64,000 nucleotides of DNA from Chitinophagaceae bacterium (GTDB taxonomy: Bacteria > Bacteroidota > Bacteroidia > Chitinophagales > Chitinophagaceae). Both the position numbers and the translations under genes were made by a program. Where the stretch lies: assembly GCA_947447825.1 (NCBI GenBank), contig CANFLL010000002.1, forward strand, positions 1-64,000, in the 5' to 3' direction. Below the pieces are notes generated by a model that saw only the letters and a list, made by a program, of their open reading frames with translations, was not told where the DNA came from and did no database searches. How positions within the stretch are numbered: position 1 is the stretch's first letter; each line of letters begins with the position of its first letter. Shown in pieces: positions 24,758-35,088 of the stretch.

Positions 24758-25336
24758 ATGTCACTAATTCTTGCTTCTCAATCACCACGAAGAAAACAAC
24801 TTTTAGAGTGGGCAGAAATTGATTTTACCGTCATCGTTAAAAGTACAGAAGAAAATTTTCCAGCAGATTTACCTATTCAAGAAGTACCAGTGTTCATTGC
24901 AAAAGAAAAGGCATTAGCCGTTAAAAAGTATATTGCTGAAGAGTATCCGGAATATGCAGAAAGTAACATACTTGCAGCCGACACGGTTGTAGTTTTAGGA
25001 GATAGAATTATAGGAAAACCGTTTGACAGAATAGATGCAATAAGCACCCTACAATCACTTTCAGGAAAAAGGCATTCAGTAATTACCGGGGTAGTACTAT
25101 TGAGCGAAACAAAAGAAGTGGCCTTTGCAGATATTACTTATGTTACCTTTCATCCACTAACTGATGAACAAATTATATTTTATGTAGATAAATATAAACC
25201 TTATGATAAAGCGGGGGCTTATGCAATTCAAGAATGGATAGGAGTTGTAGGAATTAAATCTATAGAGGGAGACTTCTATAATGTGATGGGTTTACCTGTA
25301 AGTAGGGTAGTAAAAGCATTGAGGGAGAACTTTTAA
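24758..25336 (+). CDS. maf: Maf family nucleoside triphosphate pyrophosphatase
   Basis: 192 residues. Maf proteins hydrolyse non-canonical or modified nucleoside triphosphates (dTTP/UTP or m7GTP) to monophosphates. Family signatures are LILASQSPRRKQLL (3-16), the catalytic ADTVVVLGDRIIGKP with the base Asp, SGKRHSVITGV and DKAGAYAIQEWIG. The start fits the family. It lies 40 bp downstream of the UbiA gene. Confidence 0.93.
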   Translation: MSLILASQSPRRKQLLEWAEIDFTVIVKSTEENFPADLPIQEVPVFIAKEKALAVKKYIAEEYPEYAESNILAADTVVVLGDRIIGKPFDRIDAISTLQSLSGKRHSVITGVVLLSETKEVAFADITYVTFHPLTDEQIIFYVDKYKPYDKAGAYAIQEWIGVVGIKSIEGDFYNVMGLPVSRVVKALRENF

Positions 25337-25504
25337 AGTTTAAATTTTTAATTTTAGGTTATTAATTTAGTTGAATCTGAATTGTAAGATAATTTGATTT
25401 ATTTATTTTGAATAATGCCCTTATCAACGGGTAGATAAACATAAACAAGAAGCTTATATTTTAAGCAAGGCTTCGGCCTGAATGGATTCTTTTAAAAAGA
25501 AATC

Positions 25505-26782
25505 ATGAATGAAAAGCTTCTCCAGTTTATCTGGCAGTTTCAGTATTTTAATAGAGATAACCTCCGTTTAGCTTCGGGCGAACAATTATCTATCATTAAA
25601 TTGGGCGTTAATAATAAAAATCAAGGACCCGATTTTATTGATGCACACATTAAAATAGACAACCTACTAATGGTTGGCAACATCGAAATCCACAACCTTT
25701 CTTCTCATTGGATAAAGCATCGGCATGATACTGACAAACAATATGGCAATGTGATTTTGCATGTGGTTTGGCAAAATGATTCTTCTATTAAAAATCTTTA
25801 CGGCCAAACCATCCCAGTCCTAATTTTAGAAGGGCGAGTATCTAAACTGTTAGTAAACAGATACATTAACCTAATAAATGCCACTGGAATTCCTTGTCAT
25901 AATCATTCCTTTCCTTCTATTGATGAACTTAGTTGGATTGCTTGGAAGGAAAGGTTATTAGCTGAAAGATTAGAAAGAAAATCCATAAACCTATTGCAAT
26001 TATTAAAAGAATCAAACAATCATTGGGAAGAAGTATTTTGGTGGTTAATAGCAGCCAACTTCGGCATTAAAATCAATACTCTTTTGTTTGAAGAAGTGGC
26101 AAAATCAATTCCCAATTCAATTTTATTAAAACACAAACACCAAATAAACCAACTGGAGGCATTGCTAATGGGGCAAGCTAACTTACTGAATGGAGACATG
26201 AAAGAAGATTATCCTATCATGTTACAGAAGGAATATACTTTTTTAAAATTGAAATATAAACTGGCTGACACTGCTATTCAACCCAATTTCCTACGTTTAC
26301 GACCAGCAAATTTTCCTACAATTCGAATGGCACAATTGGCAATGTTGATTCAGAAGTCAACACATTTATTTTCTAAAATAAAAGAAATGGAAAGTCTTGT
26401 AGAAGTGGAAGCTCTACTGTCTGTTGAAGCAAACGACTATTGGCACTATCATTACAGATTCAACCAATTGGCAGCTTTCAAGCCCAAAACATTGGGCAGC
26501 CAGATGATTAACAATATTGTGATAAATACCATTGTACCCATTTTGTTCGCTTATGGATCGTATAATAAAAAAGAAAGCTATCAAGAAAAAGCTGTTAGAT
26601 GGCTTTCAGAATCAAAACCAGAAGTAAATAGTTTAATAGAAGGTTGGCAGACATTTGGATTGAAATCAAAATCGGCTTTTGATTCTCAAGCTTTGATAGA
26701 ATTAACAAACAATTTTTGCCATCAAAAGCGTTGCCTTGAGTGTGCAGTAGGAAACAAAATATTTAAAGGATTACGGTATTGA
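25505..26782 (+). CDS. DUF2851 family protein
   Basis: 425 residues, soluble. It starts MNEKLLQFIWQFQYFN and has NQGPDFIDAHIKID, GNIEIHNLSSHWIKHRHD and VILHVVW, the hallmark of DUF2851, whose pattern of Asp/Glu/His resembles a nuclease-like core (inference). The C-terminus carries a CHQKRCLECAVGN cysteine cluster that could bind metal. Function is unproven. The gene is the last of the maf-side group and is followed by more than 1 kb without genes. Confidence 0.85.
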   Translation: MNEKLLQFIWQFQYFNRDNLRLASGEQLSIIKLGVNNKNQGPDFIDAHIKIDNLLMVGNIEIHNLSSHWIKHRHDTDKQYGNVILHVVWQNDSSIKNLYGQTIPVLILEGRVSKLLVNRYINLINATGIPCHNHSFPSIDELSWIAWKERLLAERLERKSINLLQLLKESNNHWEEVFWWLIAANFGIKINTLLFEEVAKSIPNSILLKHKHQINQLEALLMGQANLLNGDMKEDYPIMLQKEYTFLKLKYKLADTAIQPNFLRLRPANFPTIRMAQLAMLIQKSTHLFSKIKEMESLVEVEALLSVEANDYWHYHYRFNQLAAFKPKTLGSQMINNIVINTIVPILFAYGSYNKKESYQEKAVRWLSESKPEVNSLIEGWQTFGLKSKSAFDSQALIELTNNFCHQKRCLECAVGNKIFKGLRY

Positions 26783-27180
26783 GGAAGTTGTGAGTAGCTA
26801 GTCTTGAATGAATACACTAAAATAAATCCCCCTTTTTAGCAACCCATCTTTGCGCCTTCTTATTATAATAACTTTGAGAATTTTGCAAATATCACTTAGC
26901 AAAAATTAGAGATCCCCCTTTTAATAAGTCAATTTGAATAAGTTTTATGTATCTGCAAGAACATTGACAAATGAGTTTTTTGGGAGTGTTAACGCTAATC
27001 CCCTTGGCATTGGATGAGTATGTAATTGGTTATTATTTTATACACTATTGTTCGCACATTTTCTACTGTTTAATTATGCTCTGTCTGTTGAAAGATTTCG
27101 CTTAGATACGTTCTCCATTGATAGATTGAAGAACTAAAGACTGAATTATTATCCAATGTTCCAAGATTTTCCGACCGCCT
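26783..27180. other. intergenic, nothing recognised
   Basis: About 400 A/T-rich bases between the DUF2851 gene and array 2. I find no open frame with family features, no hairpin with a T run, and no RNA gene. Confidence 0.5.
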
Positions 27181-27390
27181 TTGTACTCAAACAGAACAGT
27201 CGTTCGCATGAATGGAAGCTTCGTTCACCCGAACGGCTCTTCCGCACACTTTAACCCAATGTCCGTAAGCTTTCACGCAACTTGCGTAAGCTTTAACTGA
27301 GGAGTCGAGCAACTGAACCCAAAGCCCGTAAGCCTTCACGCAACCTCTGTTCAATTAAACAGAAGACTCGTACACTTGAACATTTCGTGT
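27181..27390. repeat. 21-bp-period degenerate palindrome array (array 2)
   Basis: Nine 12-base cores begin at 27202, 27223, 27244, 27265, 27286, 27307, 27328, 27349 and 27370, all exactly 21 bp apart; a weaker unit starts at 27181. Examples are GTTCACCCGAAC, GTAAGCTTTCAC, GTAAGCCTTCAC and GTTCAATTAAAC, with 9-base linkers such as GGAAGCTTC and GCAACTTGC that are often palindromic themselves. The core alphabet (GTAAG..CTTAC, GTTCA..TGAAC) is the same as in arrays 1 and 4, which lie 26 and 31 kb away. Confidence 0.88.
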
Positions 27391-27962
27391 AAAGTGATAA
27401 GATTAAAGTGAATATCGGCAACATAAAGACCTTAAAACTAGTAGGATTTGTTTGCCAATAACACTTGTGTTGATATTTATATTTTCATAACCCAAACTTT
27501 CACTTTACTATGAAAATCGTATCTATCAGTAGTTTTATTCAATTGTTTTTAAAGTCTAAAACCTACGTTAATACAAATCCAGGCGAATTTGTAATGAAAA
27601 TTTTAAGCTTATCATTAAACTATTTTGTCTATTTCTGCTTAAATAAAATATTGAAAAACATACCCCTTCTCCCCAAGCAAATCACTTTGTCTTTTGCTAA
27701 AGGTTACTGAGCAAGTAAATTAGGTGTACCCTCTTGCGTTTGGGGTCAACCTATTTCCTTTTAAGGTATGAGTCTTTTTTATTGACGATGCACCAAATTG
27801 TTTTAATTAGTAATGAAAAATAAAACAACCATTAAAATAGATTTTTGAAGGGTATTATTTTGTAAAGTAATTTTTATAGGATAAGTTTGATAAACGAATT
27901 GCTTAAATCGATAGATAATTGCCGATTTAGACTACACCTTTACTTTCTTCAATATTGCAAAA

Positions 27963-30900
27963 ATGAATATTCTCAAATGTGTTTGGTCAATTTTTGCACT
28001 TCTTTGCTTTGCTAATAAACTACATGCGCAATCAAATCCTGCTATCAATGCAAGTGTTACAAGTGGATGTAGCCCTCTTTCTATTACTTTTTCCAACAGT
28101 TCTGCTGGCTTTTCAGATAAAGCTGTTTATGAATGGGATTTTGGCAATAACAATAAAGTAATAACTTCAAACAAAGATTCATCTGTTGGTGCCATTTATA
28201 ATTTAGCCTCCATTTACACTGTAACACTCACGGTAACTGACAGTAACAAGGTTTCTTCTACTTCATTAAACATAAACGTTTTTAAAAATCCTACTGCTAG
28301 CTTCACCATTAATAAATATGGTGGTTGTACACCGCTTTCAGTGAAATTTACTAGCACATCAATTGCGGGAAGTGGGAAGATAAATTTTTATCTATGGGAT
28401 TTTGGCAATGGAAACGTGCAGCAAGGAGATAGCCTAGCCGACGTATTGAATCTTTATAATAATGGGGGAAATTATCCTGTAAAACTATTAGTTCGTAACT
28501 CAAATAATTGCAGCAGTATTCAAATAATTAACGATTCTATCATTAGGGCTTTGCAATCACCCAAATCAAACTATGTTAGAAGCAATAATTTTCTATGCTC
28601 AATTGGAGATAGCTCAACGTTTACAAACAAATCAAACAACATTGATAATGCAACTTATTCATGGCGTTTTGGCGATGGAAAATCATCTACAACATCAAAC
28701 CCTGTTCATCCTTATTTTCTAAACGGCACTTTTCAAGATTCTTTAATTGTTACTAACAAAAACGGTTGTGCCGACACAAGTTTTTCTGCTTCACCTGTTT
28801 ATGTGGCAAGTTTTGTTACCAATTACAAAATACCAGATAGTGCTTGCGCTAATAGCAACGTAACCCTTACCAACGTGAGCATACCAACCCCAACAAGCTA
28901 CTACTGGGAAAGTAGCGAAATGAATATTACCCCATTAAAAAGTCCTTCATTTAACCATACCTATGCTAACGAAGGTGCTTTTACAATAAAGTTGATTAAC
29001 AAATTTGGCAGTTGCATCGACTCAGTTTCTAAAAAATTGAAAGTAGTTGCTTCTACTGTTTTATCCAATTTTGTGGTTAATAATATACCACTTTGTAACG
29101 GAAAAGTTTCTATTGTTTTAATAGATACTGTGGTAGGGGATAGAAATTGGGTTTGGAAACTAAATGATACCATCATACAAAAAACACAACAAGGAAAGTT
29201 TCAACTTTCGATAGATTCTATATATAAATTTTCATTATCTACTATTACCGCATCGGGTTGTGCTGCGGAAGTTTCATTATTAGATTCTGTAAAGAAAGTT
29301 CCAGTTAAAATCACCACAGATCCAATTAAGATTACAGGCTGCCCCGGACTACAATTAAGGTTTAGTACTAACCCTCCAATTGGATTATCAAACTATAACT
29401 GGGATTTTGGCGACACCACCTATTCTTCACAAGCAACGCCCACGCATACTTATAACAACGTTGGAACATATCCTGTAAGCCTTGCCTACACAACTGCTGA
29501 TGGTTGCAGAGATACCGTATGGCTTAGGAGCGTGAAGACAGCCCTAAAACCAAAAGCGGCTTTTTCTATTAGTACCAATAGCCCAACGGTTTGTGGCAAC
29601 ACTAAAATATATTTCACAGATCAAACAATGCCTAAACCAATTAACGAATGGAGTTGGAACTTTGGAGATAGCACACCCATTAATCATACCTCCAATCCAA
29701 ATCATTCCTACCATGACACTGGAACTTTCAATATGCAATTAATTGTTTCTAATGGAATTTGTGCTGACACACTTTTCCTGCCAAAATACTTTACCATTCT
29801 TCCTTCTATTGCTTACATAGATACTATTAAAAACACCTGTAACGATAAAAGGGATACTGTAACTTTTACACAGAAAAACAAACTAGTAAAGTCTGGAACT
29901 TGGTATTTTGGTGATGGTGATTCTTTAAGTTTGGATACATCAATTAGAGTGTATAAACATATATACAAAAACGAAGGAGCTTTTATTCCCATTCTAAAAT
30001 CAACTGATGGCAACTGCATAGTAAGTGATTCGGAAAAAGTGTATGTACTCTTTAAACAACATCCCTATTTTGTAGCTGACACCAATAAACTTGTTGCCGA
30101 TACCAATGTATTTTGCGAACAAGATTGGATGACGCTCCGATTGAAGCCAAAGAGTGTAGACACCAATATGGCAGTTGTTAATAACAATTCCTATTATGCG
30201 CTTCAAAGGTGGCAATATGGTGATGGCAGTTTTTATACCGGCATTCCTACCTCTTCCAGAAATTTTACTACAACCTACAAGGAAACCCTTACACCTTTAG
30301 CACCTGGCAAATTGAATATACGAGCAATAACTATTTCCAACTTTTTTGGATGTAGCGACACAAGTAATTATGTGATAGTGAAAACCAAAGGGCCAATAGC
30401 AGGTTATCAAATAACGAACGCTAGCGACTGCTTCAAGAAACCGATTACTTTTCACGACACTTCAAAAGTGATGTATGGTGTACCAATAGTTAAATGGACA
30501 TGGGGCTTCGGCGATTCCACATCAACAACAGTTTCTGCAAAATACGACCAGAGTCACGTGTATGCAAAGCCAGCCTCTTATCCCACCTATCTAAAAGTAA
30601 CCGACAAAGAAGGGTGTATTGATAGTACACGATATAATAATGCTGCTGCCCCAACAGGACCAATAGCAAGTTTCAATTGGCTACCAACGGATATTGTAAC
30701 AGATTCGGCTACAGCATTCACTAGTACTTCTAACATATTTGGCTGTATAAATCCAAAATATAACTGGTCACTTTCTAACAGTAAATTTAAAGATAGTACC
30801 GCAAGTATTTCCTACACTTACTCGTTTCCTTTAAAAGACACCATTACTTTAATAGTTACCAATCCATCAAATCATTGTATTGATACTGCCATAAATAGTG

Positions 30901-32942
30901 TAATAGTTAAGCGAGCTATTGCTAAATTCTCTACAACTATATCCTATTCTGACAAACAAACAAGCTGCCCTCCTGCGGTAGTAACAGCCCAAAGTAAATC
31001 AATTGGAGCAACTCAAATTAGCTGGGATTTTGGAGATAGCACCTCAGGAACTGGATTAATAACAAATTCTGTTGTTCAACATACTTATGCTAAGCCTGGT
31101 GTGTATACCCTAAAATTAGTTGTTTACAATAACTCATTCCGAAGTGATTCTTCAACTGAAACCTTAAAAATAGAAGGCCCTTATGCAAACATCAAATCAA
31201 ATATTCAAAAAAGTTGTGGTCCAACGTCTGTGGCTCTGTCAGCCAAAGGTGCGTATGAAAATATCAGTTGGTATTTTGGTGATGTGAAAAACACATTGCC
31301 AAATAAAAAAGACTCCATCCTAACACATTTATATAGCCAAGCAGGAACTTTTTTTCCCAGCATCTTGCTAGAAGATACTCATGGCTGCAAATCATCTTTT
31401 ACTCTTTCAGATTCCATAATAATTGATACCCTAAAAGCATCCTTTACTCTCAACAACCATGTTTTCTGTAATGAAGCTGCCATCGTTTGCACTGCAAACA
31501 TTAGTAGTTATTCTGGCGATAACCTAAAGAAACCATTAAGCTACCGTTGGAGTTTTGATAGCACAAATAATATCAATGCCACATCAACCCTGCTTTCACC
31601 CAATTTTCTTTACACCAAACCTGGCAAATATCCCATTACTCAAAAGGTCACTACTTTTGGCGGTTGCAAAACAATCAAAATTGATACTGTTCAGGTGAAT
31701 GCTTCTGCCAAACCTGTCATGACATCGCCTACCAATGTTTGCGAAAATGAACCAGTTGACCTTACAGCAACTGCCGCTAATGCTGCAAAAGTTAAGTGGA
31801 ACTGGCTCATAAATAACAAGGATTCTTCCTCCTTGCAAAAACTTGATACAATGCACTTTAAAACAGTAAAAGATAGTTCCTATAATGTTCAGGCAAAAGT
31901 GCTTACCCTAATTAATGGCTGTGCTGATAGTGCAATAGCAAACTTTATGGTGCACCCAATACCATATTTCAAACTAACAGTTACGCCCGCAAAGAAACCA
32001 ATTTGCCAAAACGAAACAATTACACTTTCTGCTAGTGATGGCAAATCTTATTTATGGTCTCCCGATAACACAAACAATCACAATGCTTCTCTAACTTTAA
32101 TAGCTCGAGAAACTGCCTTGTACTCGGTTACTGCCACCAATCAATTTAAATGTAGTTCCTCAGATACAACAACAGTAACGGTTGTTCCTAAACAGATTCC
32201 CAACTTTAATCCCGTGAGGCTTTTATGCAATGGCGACTCTGTGGAACTAAATGTTAATGGTGCAGACAGCCTCGTTTGGAGTACAGATAGCAGTACATTA
32301 AGCAATTTTGGAGATCATCCGTTTGCAAAACCCACAACTACCACAGACTATGAATTTAAGGCTAGCGATAAATACAAGTGTTTTACTTTTTATGGCAATA
32401 TCAATGTAGAAGTAGGCAATACACCAACGCCAAAGAGCAACTACATAAATGTACTAACAGGAGATGTTGCGGCATTAAATACAGTTTCATCACCAGCATA
32501 TACTTCTTATAAATGGACACCAAATACCTATTTGAGTTGTGATGGATGTGCCGTTCCAGACTGTACACCAAGATCAGACATTGGTTATGGGGTATTGGTT
32601 AAAACAAAATATGGATGCCAAACCACGGATTCAGTTTTTGTTCATATCACTTGTGCCGATGCCGTTTATGTGCCCTCGGCTTTTGCTCCCAATGGCTTAA
32701 ATAAATTGCTGTATCCAGCAGGCAAGGGCGTTAAGAAAATTAATTATTTTAGGGTTTTCAACAGAGATGGACAACTTATTTATGAGAGAAGCAACTTCTT
32801 ATTGGGAGACTCGAGTATTGGTTGGAATGGTAAGATGAAAGGAAAAGAAATAGAATCGGGGACGTATGTTTATACCTTAGAAGCTATATGTGATACGGGT
32901 GAAGTATTTCACAAAAAAGGAACAGTAGTTTTAATTAGATAA
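27963..32942 (+). CDS. giant PKD-repeat surface protein with type IX (type B) sorting domain
   Basis: 1659 residues with a signal peptide ending in LHAQS. It contains about ten PKD-like beta-sandwich repeats, each marked by a W-x-FGDG-type strand: YEWDFGN, YLWDFGNGN, YSWRFGDGK, YNWDFGDT, WSWNFGDST, WYFGDGDS, WQYGDGSF, WTWGFGDST and ISWDFGDST. The last 100 residues (VYVPSAFAPNGLNKLLYPAG, then YFRVFNRDGQLIYE and GTYVYTLEAIC) are the gliding-motility-associated C-terminal domain that sends proteins through the type IX secretion system. It is probably a secreted adhesin or cell-surface scaffold. It is transcribed alone. Confidence 0.92.
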   Translation: MNILKCVWSIFALLCFANKLHAQSNPAINASVTSGCSPLSITFSNSSAGFSDKAVYEWDFGNNNKVITSNKDSSVGAIYNLASIYTVTLTVTDSNKVSSTSLNINVFKNPTASFTINKYGGCTPLSVKFTSTSIAGSGKINFYLWDFGNGNVQQGDSLADVLNLYNNGGNYPVKLLVRNSNNCSSIQIINDSIIRALQSPKSNYVRSNNFLCSIGDSSTFTNKSNNIDNATYSWRFGDGKSSTTSNPVHPYFLNGTFQDSLIVTNKNGCADTSFSASPVYVASFVTNYKIPDSACANSNVTLTNVSIPTPTSYYWESSEMNITPLKSPSFNHTYANEGAFTIKLINKFGSCIDSVSKKLKVVASTVLSNFVVNNIPLCNGKVSIVLIDTVVGDRNWVWKLNDTIIQKTQQGKFQLSIDSIYKFSLSTITASGCAAEVSLLDSVKKVPVKITTDPIKITGCPGLQLRFSTNPPIGLSNYNWDFGDTTYSSQATPTHTYNNVGTYPVSLAYTTADGCRDTVWLRSVKTALKPKAAFSISTNSPTVCGNTKIYFTDQTMPKPINEWSWNFGDSTPINHTSNPNHSYHDTGTFNMQLIVSNGICADTLFLPKYFTILPSIAYIDTIKNTCNDKRDTVTFTQKNKLVKSGTWYFGDGDSLSLDTSIRVYKHIYKNEGAFIPILKSTDGNCIVSDSEKVYVLFKQHPYFVADTNKLVADTNVFCEQDWMTLRLKPKSVDTNMAVVNNNSYYALQRWQYGDGSFYTGIPTSSRNFTTTYKETLTPLAPGKLNIRAITISNFFGCSDTSNYVIVKTKGPIAGYQITNASDCFKKPITFHDTSKVMYGVPIVKWTWGFGDSTSTTVSAKYDQSHVYAKPASYPTYLKVTDKEGCIDSTRYNNAAAPTGPIASFNWLPTDIVTDSATAFTSTSNIFGCINPKYNWSLSNSKFKDSTASISYTYSFPLKDTITLIVTNPSNHCIDTAINSVIVKRAIAKFSTTISYSDKQTSCPPAVVTAQSKSIGATQISWDFGDSTSGTGLITNSVVQHTYAKPGVYTLKLVVYNNSFRSDSSTETLKIEGPYANIKSNIQKSCGPTSVALSAKGAYENISWYFGDVKNTLPNKKDSILTHLYSQAGTFFPSILLEDTHGCKSSFTLSDSIIIDTLKASFTLNNHVFCNEAAIVCTANISSYSGDNLKKPLSYRWSFDSTNNINATSTLLSPNFLYTKPGKYPITQKVTTFGGCKTIKIDTVQVNASAKPVMTSPTNVCENEPVDLTATAANAAKVKWNWLINNKDSSSLQKLDTMHFKTVKDSSYNVQAKVLTLINGCADSAIANFMVHPIPYFKLTVTPAKKPICQNETITLSASDGKSYLWSPDNTNNHNASLTLIARETALYSVTATNQFKCSSSDTTTVTVVPKQIPNFNPVRLLCNGDSVELNVNGADSLVWSTDSSTLSNFGDHPFAKPTTTTDYEFKASDKYKCFTFYGNINVEVGNTPTPKSNYINVLTGDVAALNTVSSPAYTSYKWTPNTYLSCDGCAVPDCTPRSDIGYGVLVKTKYGCQTTDSVFVHITCADAVYVPSAFAPNGLNKLLYPAGKGVKKINYFRVFNRDGQLIYERSNFLLGDSSIGWNGKMKGKEIESGTYVYTLEAICDTGEVFHKKGTVVLIR

Positions 32943-33142
32943 GCTTGTCTCTATAGTATAGTAGATTTTTCTTTTACTAAACTTAGTAAGCTATCTCGGC
33001 AACAACTAAAATATTTGAAACAAGTTGTTTTTTAAGCCAACAATTACTCTGTTGAATCAAATAATTGCATGCGTCTTTAGCCTCTACAGCTAAAGGAAGA
33101 ACGATTCTATTAACTTTACAACCATCAATCAATAAATTTTAA

Positions 33143-33493
33143 ATGAATAAGTTTCTTCTAAAAACACTCGTCACCTCTGTAGCAGTACTGTTAGCAGCTT
33201 TCCTTTTACACAGTGGCGTTCGGGTAGACAATACCATCACAGCAATTTTAGTAGCAGTGGTAATGGGTCTTCTAAACAATTTTATTAAGCCAATACTCAT
33301 CATTCTTACCATCCCTATCACCATTTTTACGTTTGGGCTGTTTCTTCTCTTTATAAATGTAATCATTGTTAAATGGACTTCCGACATCGTGCCAGGATTC
33401 AGGGTAGCTGGTTGGCTCTATGCATTATTGTTTAGCTTGATTGTTTCTTTTTTTACTTCCATTATTGAACGCTTAACAGGAGAAAGAAGATAA
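33143..33493 (+). CDS. holin-like four-helix membrane protein (PF04020 family)
   Basis: 116 residues, four hydrophobic segments, with the NFIKPILIILTIPITIFTFGL core of the family called 'phage holin family / mycobacterial 4 TMS phage holin'. Despite the name, members are mostly chromosomal membrane proteins of unknown role. There are no phage genes around it. It follows the PKD protein gene by 200 bp. Confidence 0.85.
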   Translation: MNKFLLKTLVTSVAVLLAAFLLHSGVRVDNTITAILVAVVMGLLNNFIKPILIILTIPITIFTFGLFLLFINVIIVKWTSDIVPGFRVAGWLYALLFSLIVSFFTSIIERLTGERR

Positions 33494-33772
33494 TACTGAA
33501 TATAGTTATGTTGGTTGCAATTAGGAAGTTTTATTGCCAAGTTCAAAAGGAAAACACTAAACGCAAAATGATTTATTGTCAATTTAATTATACTTTGACA
33601 GATTAAAACGATTTTTATCCCTCAGGATCTCTACCGCTAAATTCATGAGTAAAAGCGATTAACTTTTATGCACCCGTCCCAACTATCAGAAAGTTCTAAA
33701 CGCTCTAGAAGCTTATCCCAAACACGCAGCATATCAAAATAAGCACTTTCTTTTCTCCTCTTTCTTCCATTT

Positions 33773-33994
33773 ATTCAACTGAATCACGCAAATATTCACT
33801 TGAGTCAGTCTATTACTCACTTGAGTCAGTCCACGACTCACCTGAGTCAGTCCACGACTCACCTGAGTCAGTCCACGACTCGCCTGAGTCAGAAAAAGAT
33901 TCACCTTAGTAAGTCGACGACTCAGTTGAGTCAGACAAAGATTCAGTTGAGTCAGCCAAGGACTCACTTGAGTCGTGGACTGACTCAGGTGAGT
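33773..33994. repeat. 21-bp-period array of ACTCAnnTGAGT palindromes (array 3)
   Basis: Eleven cores of the form A(C/T)TCAnnTGAGT begin at 33773, 33794, 33815, 33836, 33857, 33878, 33899, 33920, 33941, 33962 and 33983, all exactly 21 bp apart. Cores are near-perfect 12-base palindromes; linkers are nine bases, with CAGTCCACG repeated three times and its complement used near the end. Both strands are open across the block (about 60-77 codons) because 21 is a multiple of three. The array lies in a 1-kb gap before rpiB. Confidence 0.92.
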
Positions 33995-34495
33995 AAATGA
34001 CGTTTTTTGATGCTAAAATTGCTAAAGTAAACGATGTATTCATTGACAGTAAAGGGTTTTAAGGAGTTTATAGATTATACTCAGCAGAATTTGGTTTGCG
34101 AAATGAGTGAAGCTTCAATCATTTGAAATCAAGGCAGTTAATCATTCCTTTCGGCAAAAGCAATTTTCTGAAGTGTAACCAACCTCAATAATTATTCTTA
34201 CAAAACATGGGGTTATCTGTTGGCCTAAAGATTTTAATTAAAAACGAATGATTAACCTCAAAATATTACACACAAACATGATGAAATCTAATGTGTCAAA
34301 GTAGAATTTGGTAACACCACAAAAACAATAACCATCAATCCAACTGTAATTATTGAATCCCCGCATCTTAATAGTGATAAAAATGTTCTAGGGTAGTGCC
34401 GTGAATTATAAGCCTACTGCAAAATCATTTTTATCTTTCAATGATTGATTTAAACGAGTTCTATCTATTACTTTCGCCACCTAAAATACTTCATT
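33995..34495. other. intergenic, nothing recognised
   Basis: About 500 A/T-rich bases between array 3 and rpiB. A TACTTTCG element near 34468-34483 is a plausible -7 box for rpiB. No gene, RNA or strong hairpin was found. Confidence 0.45.
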
Positions 34496-34954
34496 ATGAT
34501 TTCTACAGTGTTTGATACAGCAACAAAACCAATTGCAATAGGCAGCGACCATGCTGGGTTTGAGTATAAAGAAGCAACAAAACAATGGCTCATTGAAAAA
34601 GGATTCACCGTGAAAGATTTCGGCACCGACTCTCTTGCAAGTGTAGATTATCCCGATTTTGCCCATCCTACTGCCCTTAGCGTTGAGAGTGGCGAGGCAG
34701 CTTTTGGCATTTTGTTTTGTGGTAGCGCCAATGGTGTTGCCATTACTGCAAACAAACATCAAGGAATTAGGGCTGGCCTTTGCTGGGAAAATGAGGTTGC
34801 TAAACTAGTAAGGTTACATAACAACAGTAATATTATTTGCATTCCTGCCAGATTTGTTTCATTGGTTTCAGCCGAAGAAATGATCAAAACGTTTATGAAT
34901 ACTGCATTCGAGGGTGGCCGCCACGGACTTAGAGTAGATAAGATTAGCTGTTAA
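34496..34954 (+). CDS. rpiB: ribose 5-phosphate isomerase B
   Basis: 152 residues. It interconverts ribose 5-phosphate and ribulose 5-phosphate. The family sequence is clear: IAIGSDHAGFEYKE, VDYPDFAHP, the catalytic Cys in ILFCGSANGVAITANK, and a His in HNNSNI. The first ten residues are an extra tail before the conserved start. The gene is convergent with gatA. Confidence 0.93.
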   Translation: MISTVFDTATKPIAIGSDHAGFEYKEATKQWLIEKGFTVKDFGTDSLASVDYPDFAHPTALSVESGEAAFGILFCGSANGVAITANKHQGIRAGLCWENEVAKLVRLHNNSNIICIPARFVSLVSAEEMIKTFMNTAFEGGRHGLRVDKISC

Positions 34955-34984
34955 AAAAGTAGTAGCTTATCTAAATAAGAAACA

Positions 34985-35057
34985 ATTGGGAGTAGTTGCT
35001 TACAATTTCGAGTGTGGTTTTTCCACTCAAAATAATGCCGAGCCATCTACTCCCAAC
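34985..35057. terminator. compound hairpin between convergent rpiB and gatA
   Basis: Outer arms TTGGGAGTAG (34985-34994) and CTACTCCCAA (35048-35057) are perfectly complementary. A smaller inner hairpin (GAGTG around TGGTTTTTC with CACTC) sits in the loop. It probably marks the shared 3' end of the two genes. Confidence 0.6.
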
Positions 35058-35088
35058 TTTTACCTTACTCCATTCAACTTAGTAAAAT

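Noticed and set aside
27510..27710. 66-codon frame upstream of the PKD gene
   Set aside because: A/T-rich, hydrophobic by composition only, no conservation seen.
33143..33493. Prophage remnant because of a 'phage holin' family name
   Set aside because: The PF04020 family is widely chromosomal and no other phage genes are near.
33773..33994. CRISPR array
   Set aside because: Units are 21 bp with no unique spacers of 25-40 bp; the cores and linkers are both repetitive, and no cas genes are near. The same applies to the other arrays.
33734..34000. Protein genes on both strands through array 3
   Set aside because: Open frames arise because 21 is a multiple of three and the units lack stops. 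There is no start context or conserved sequence.
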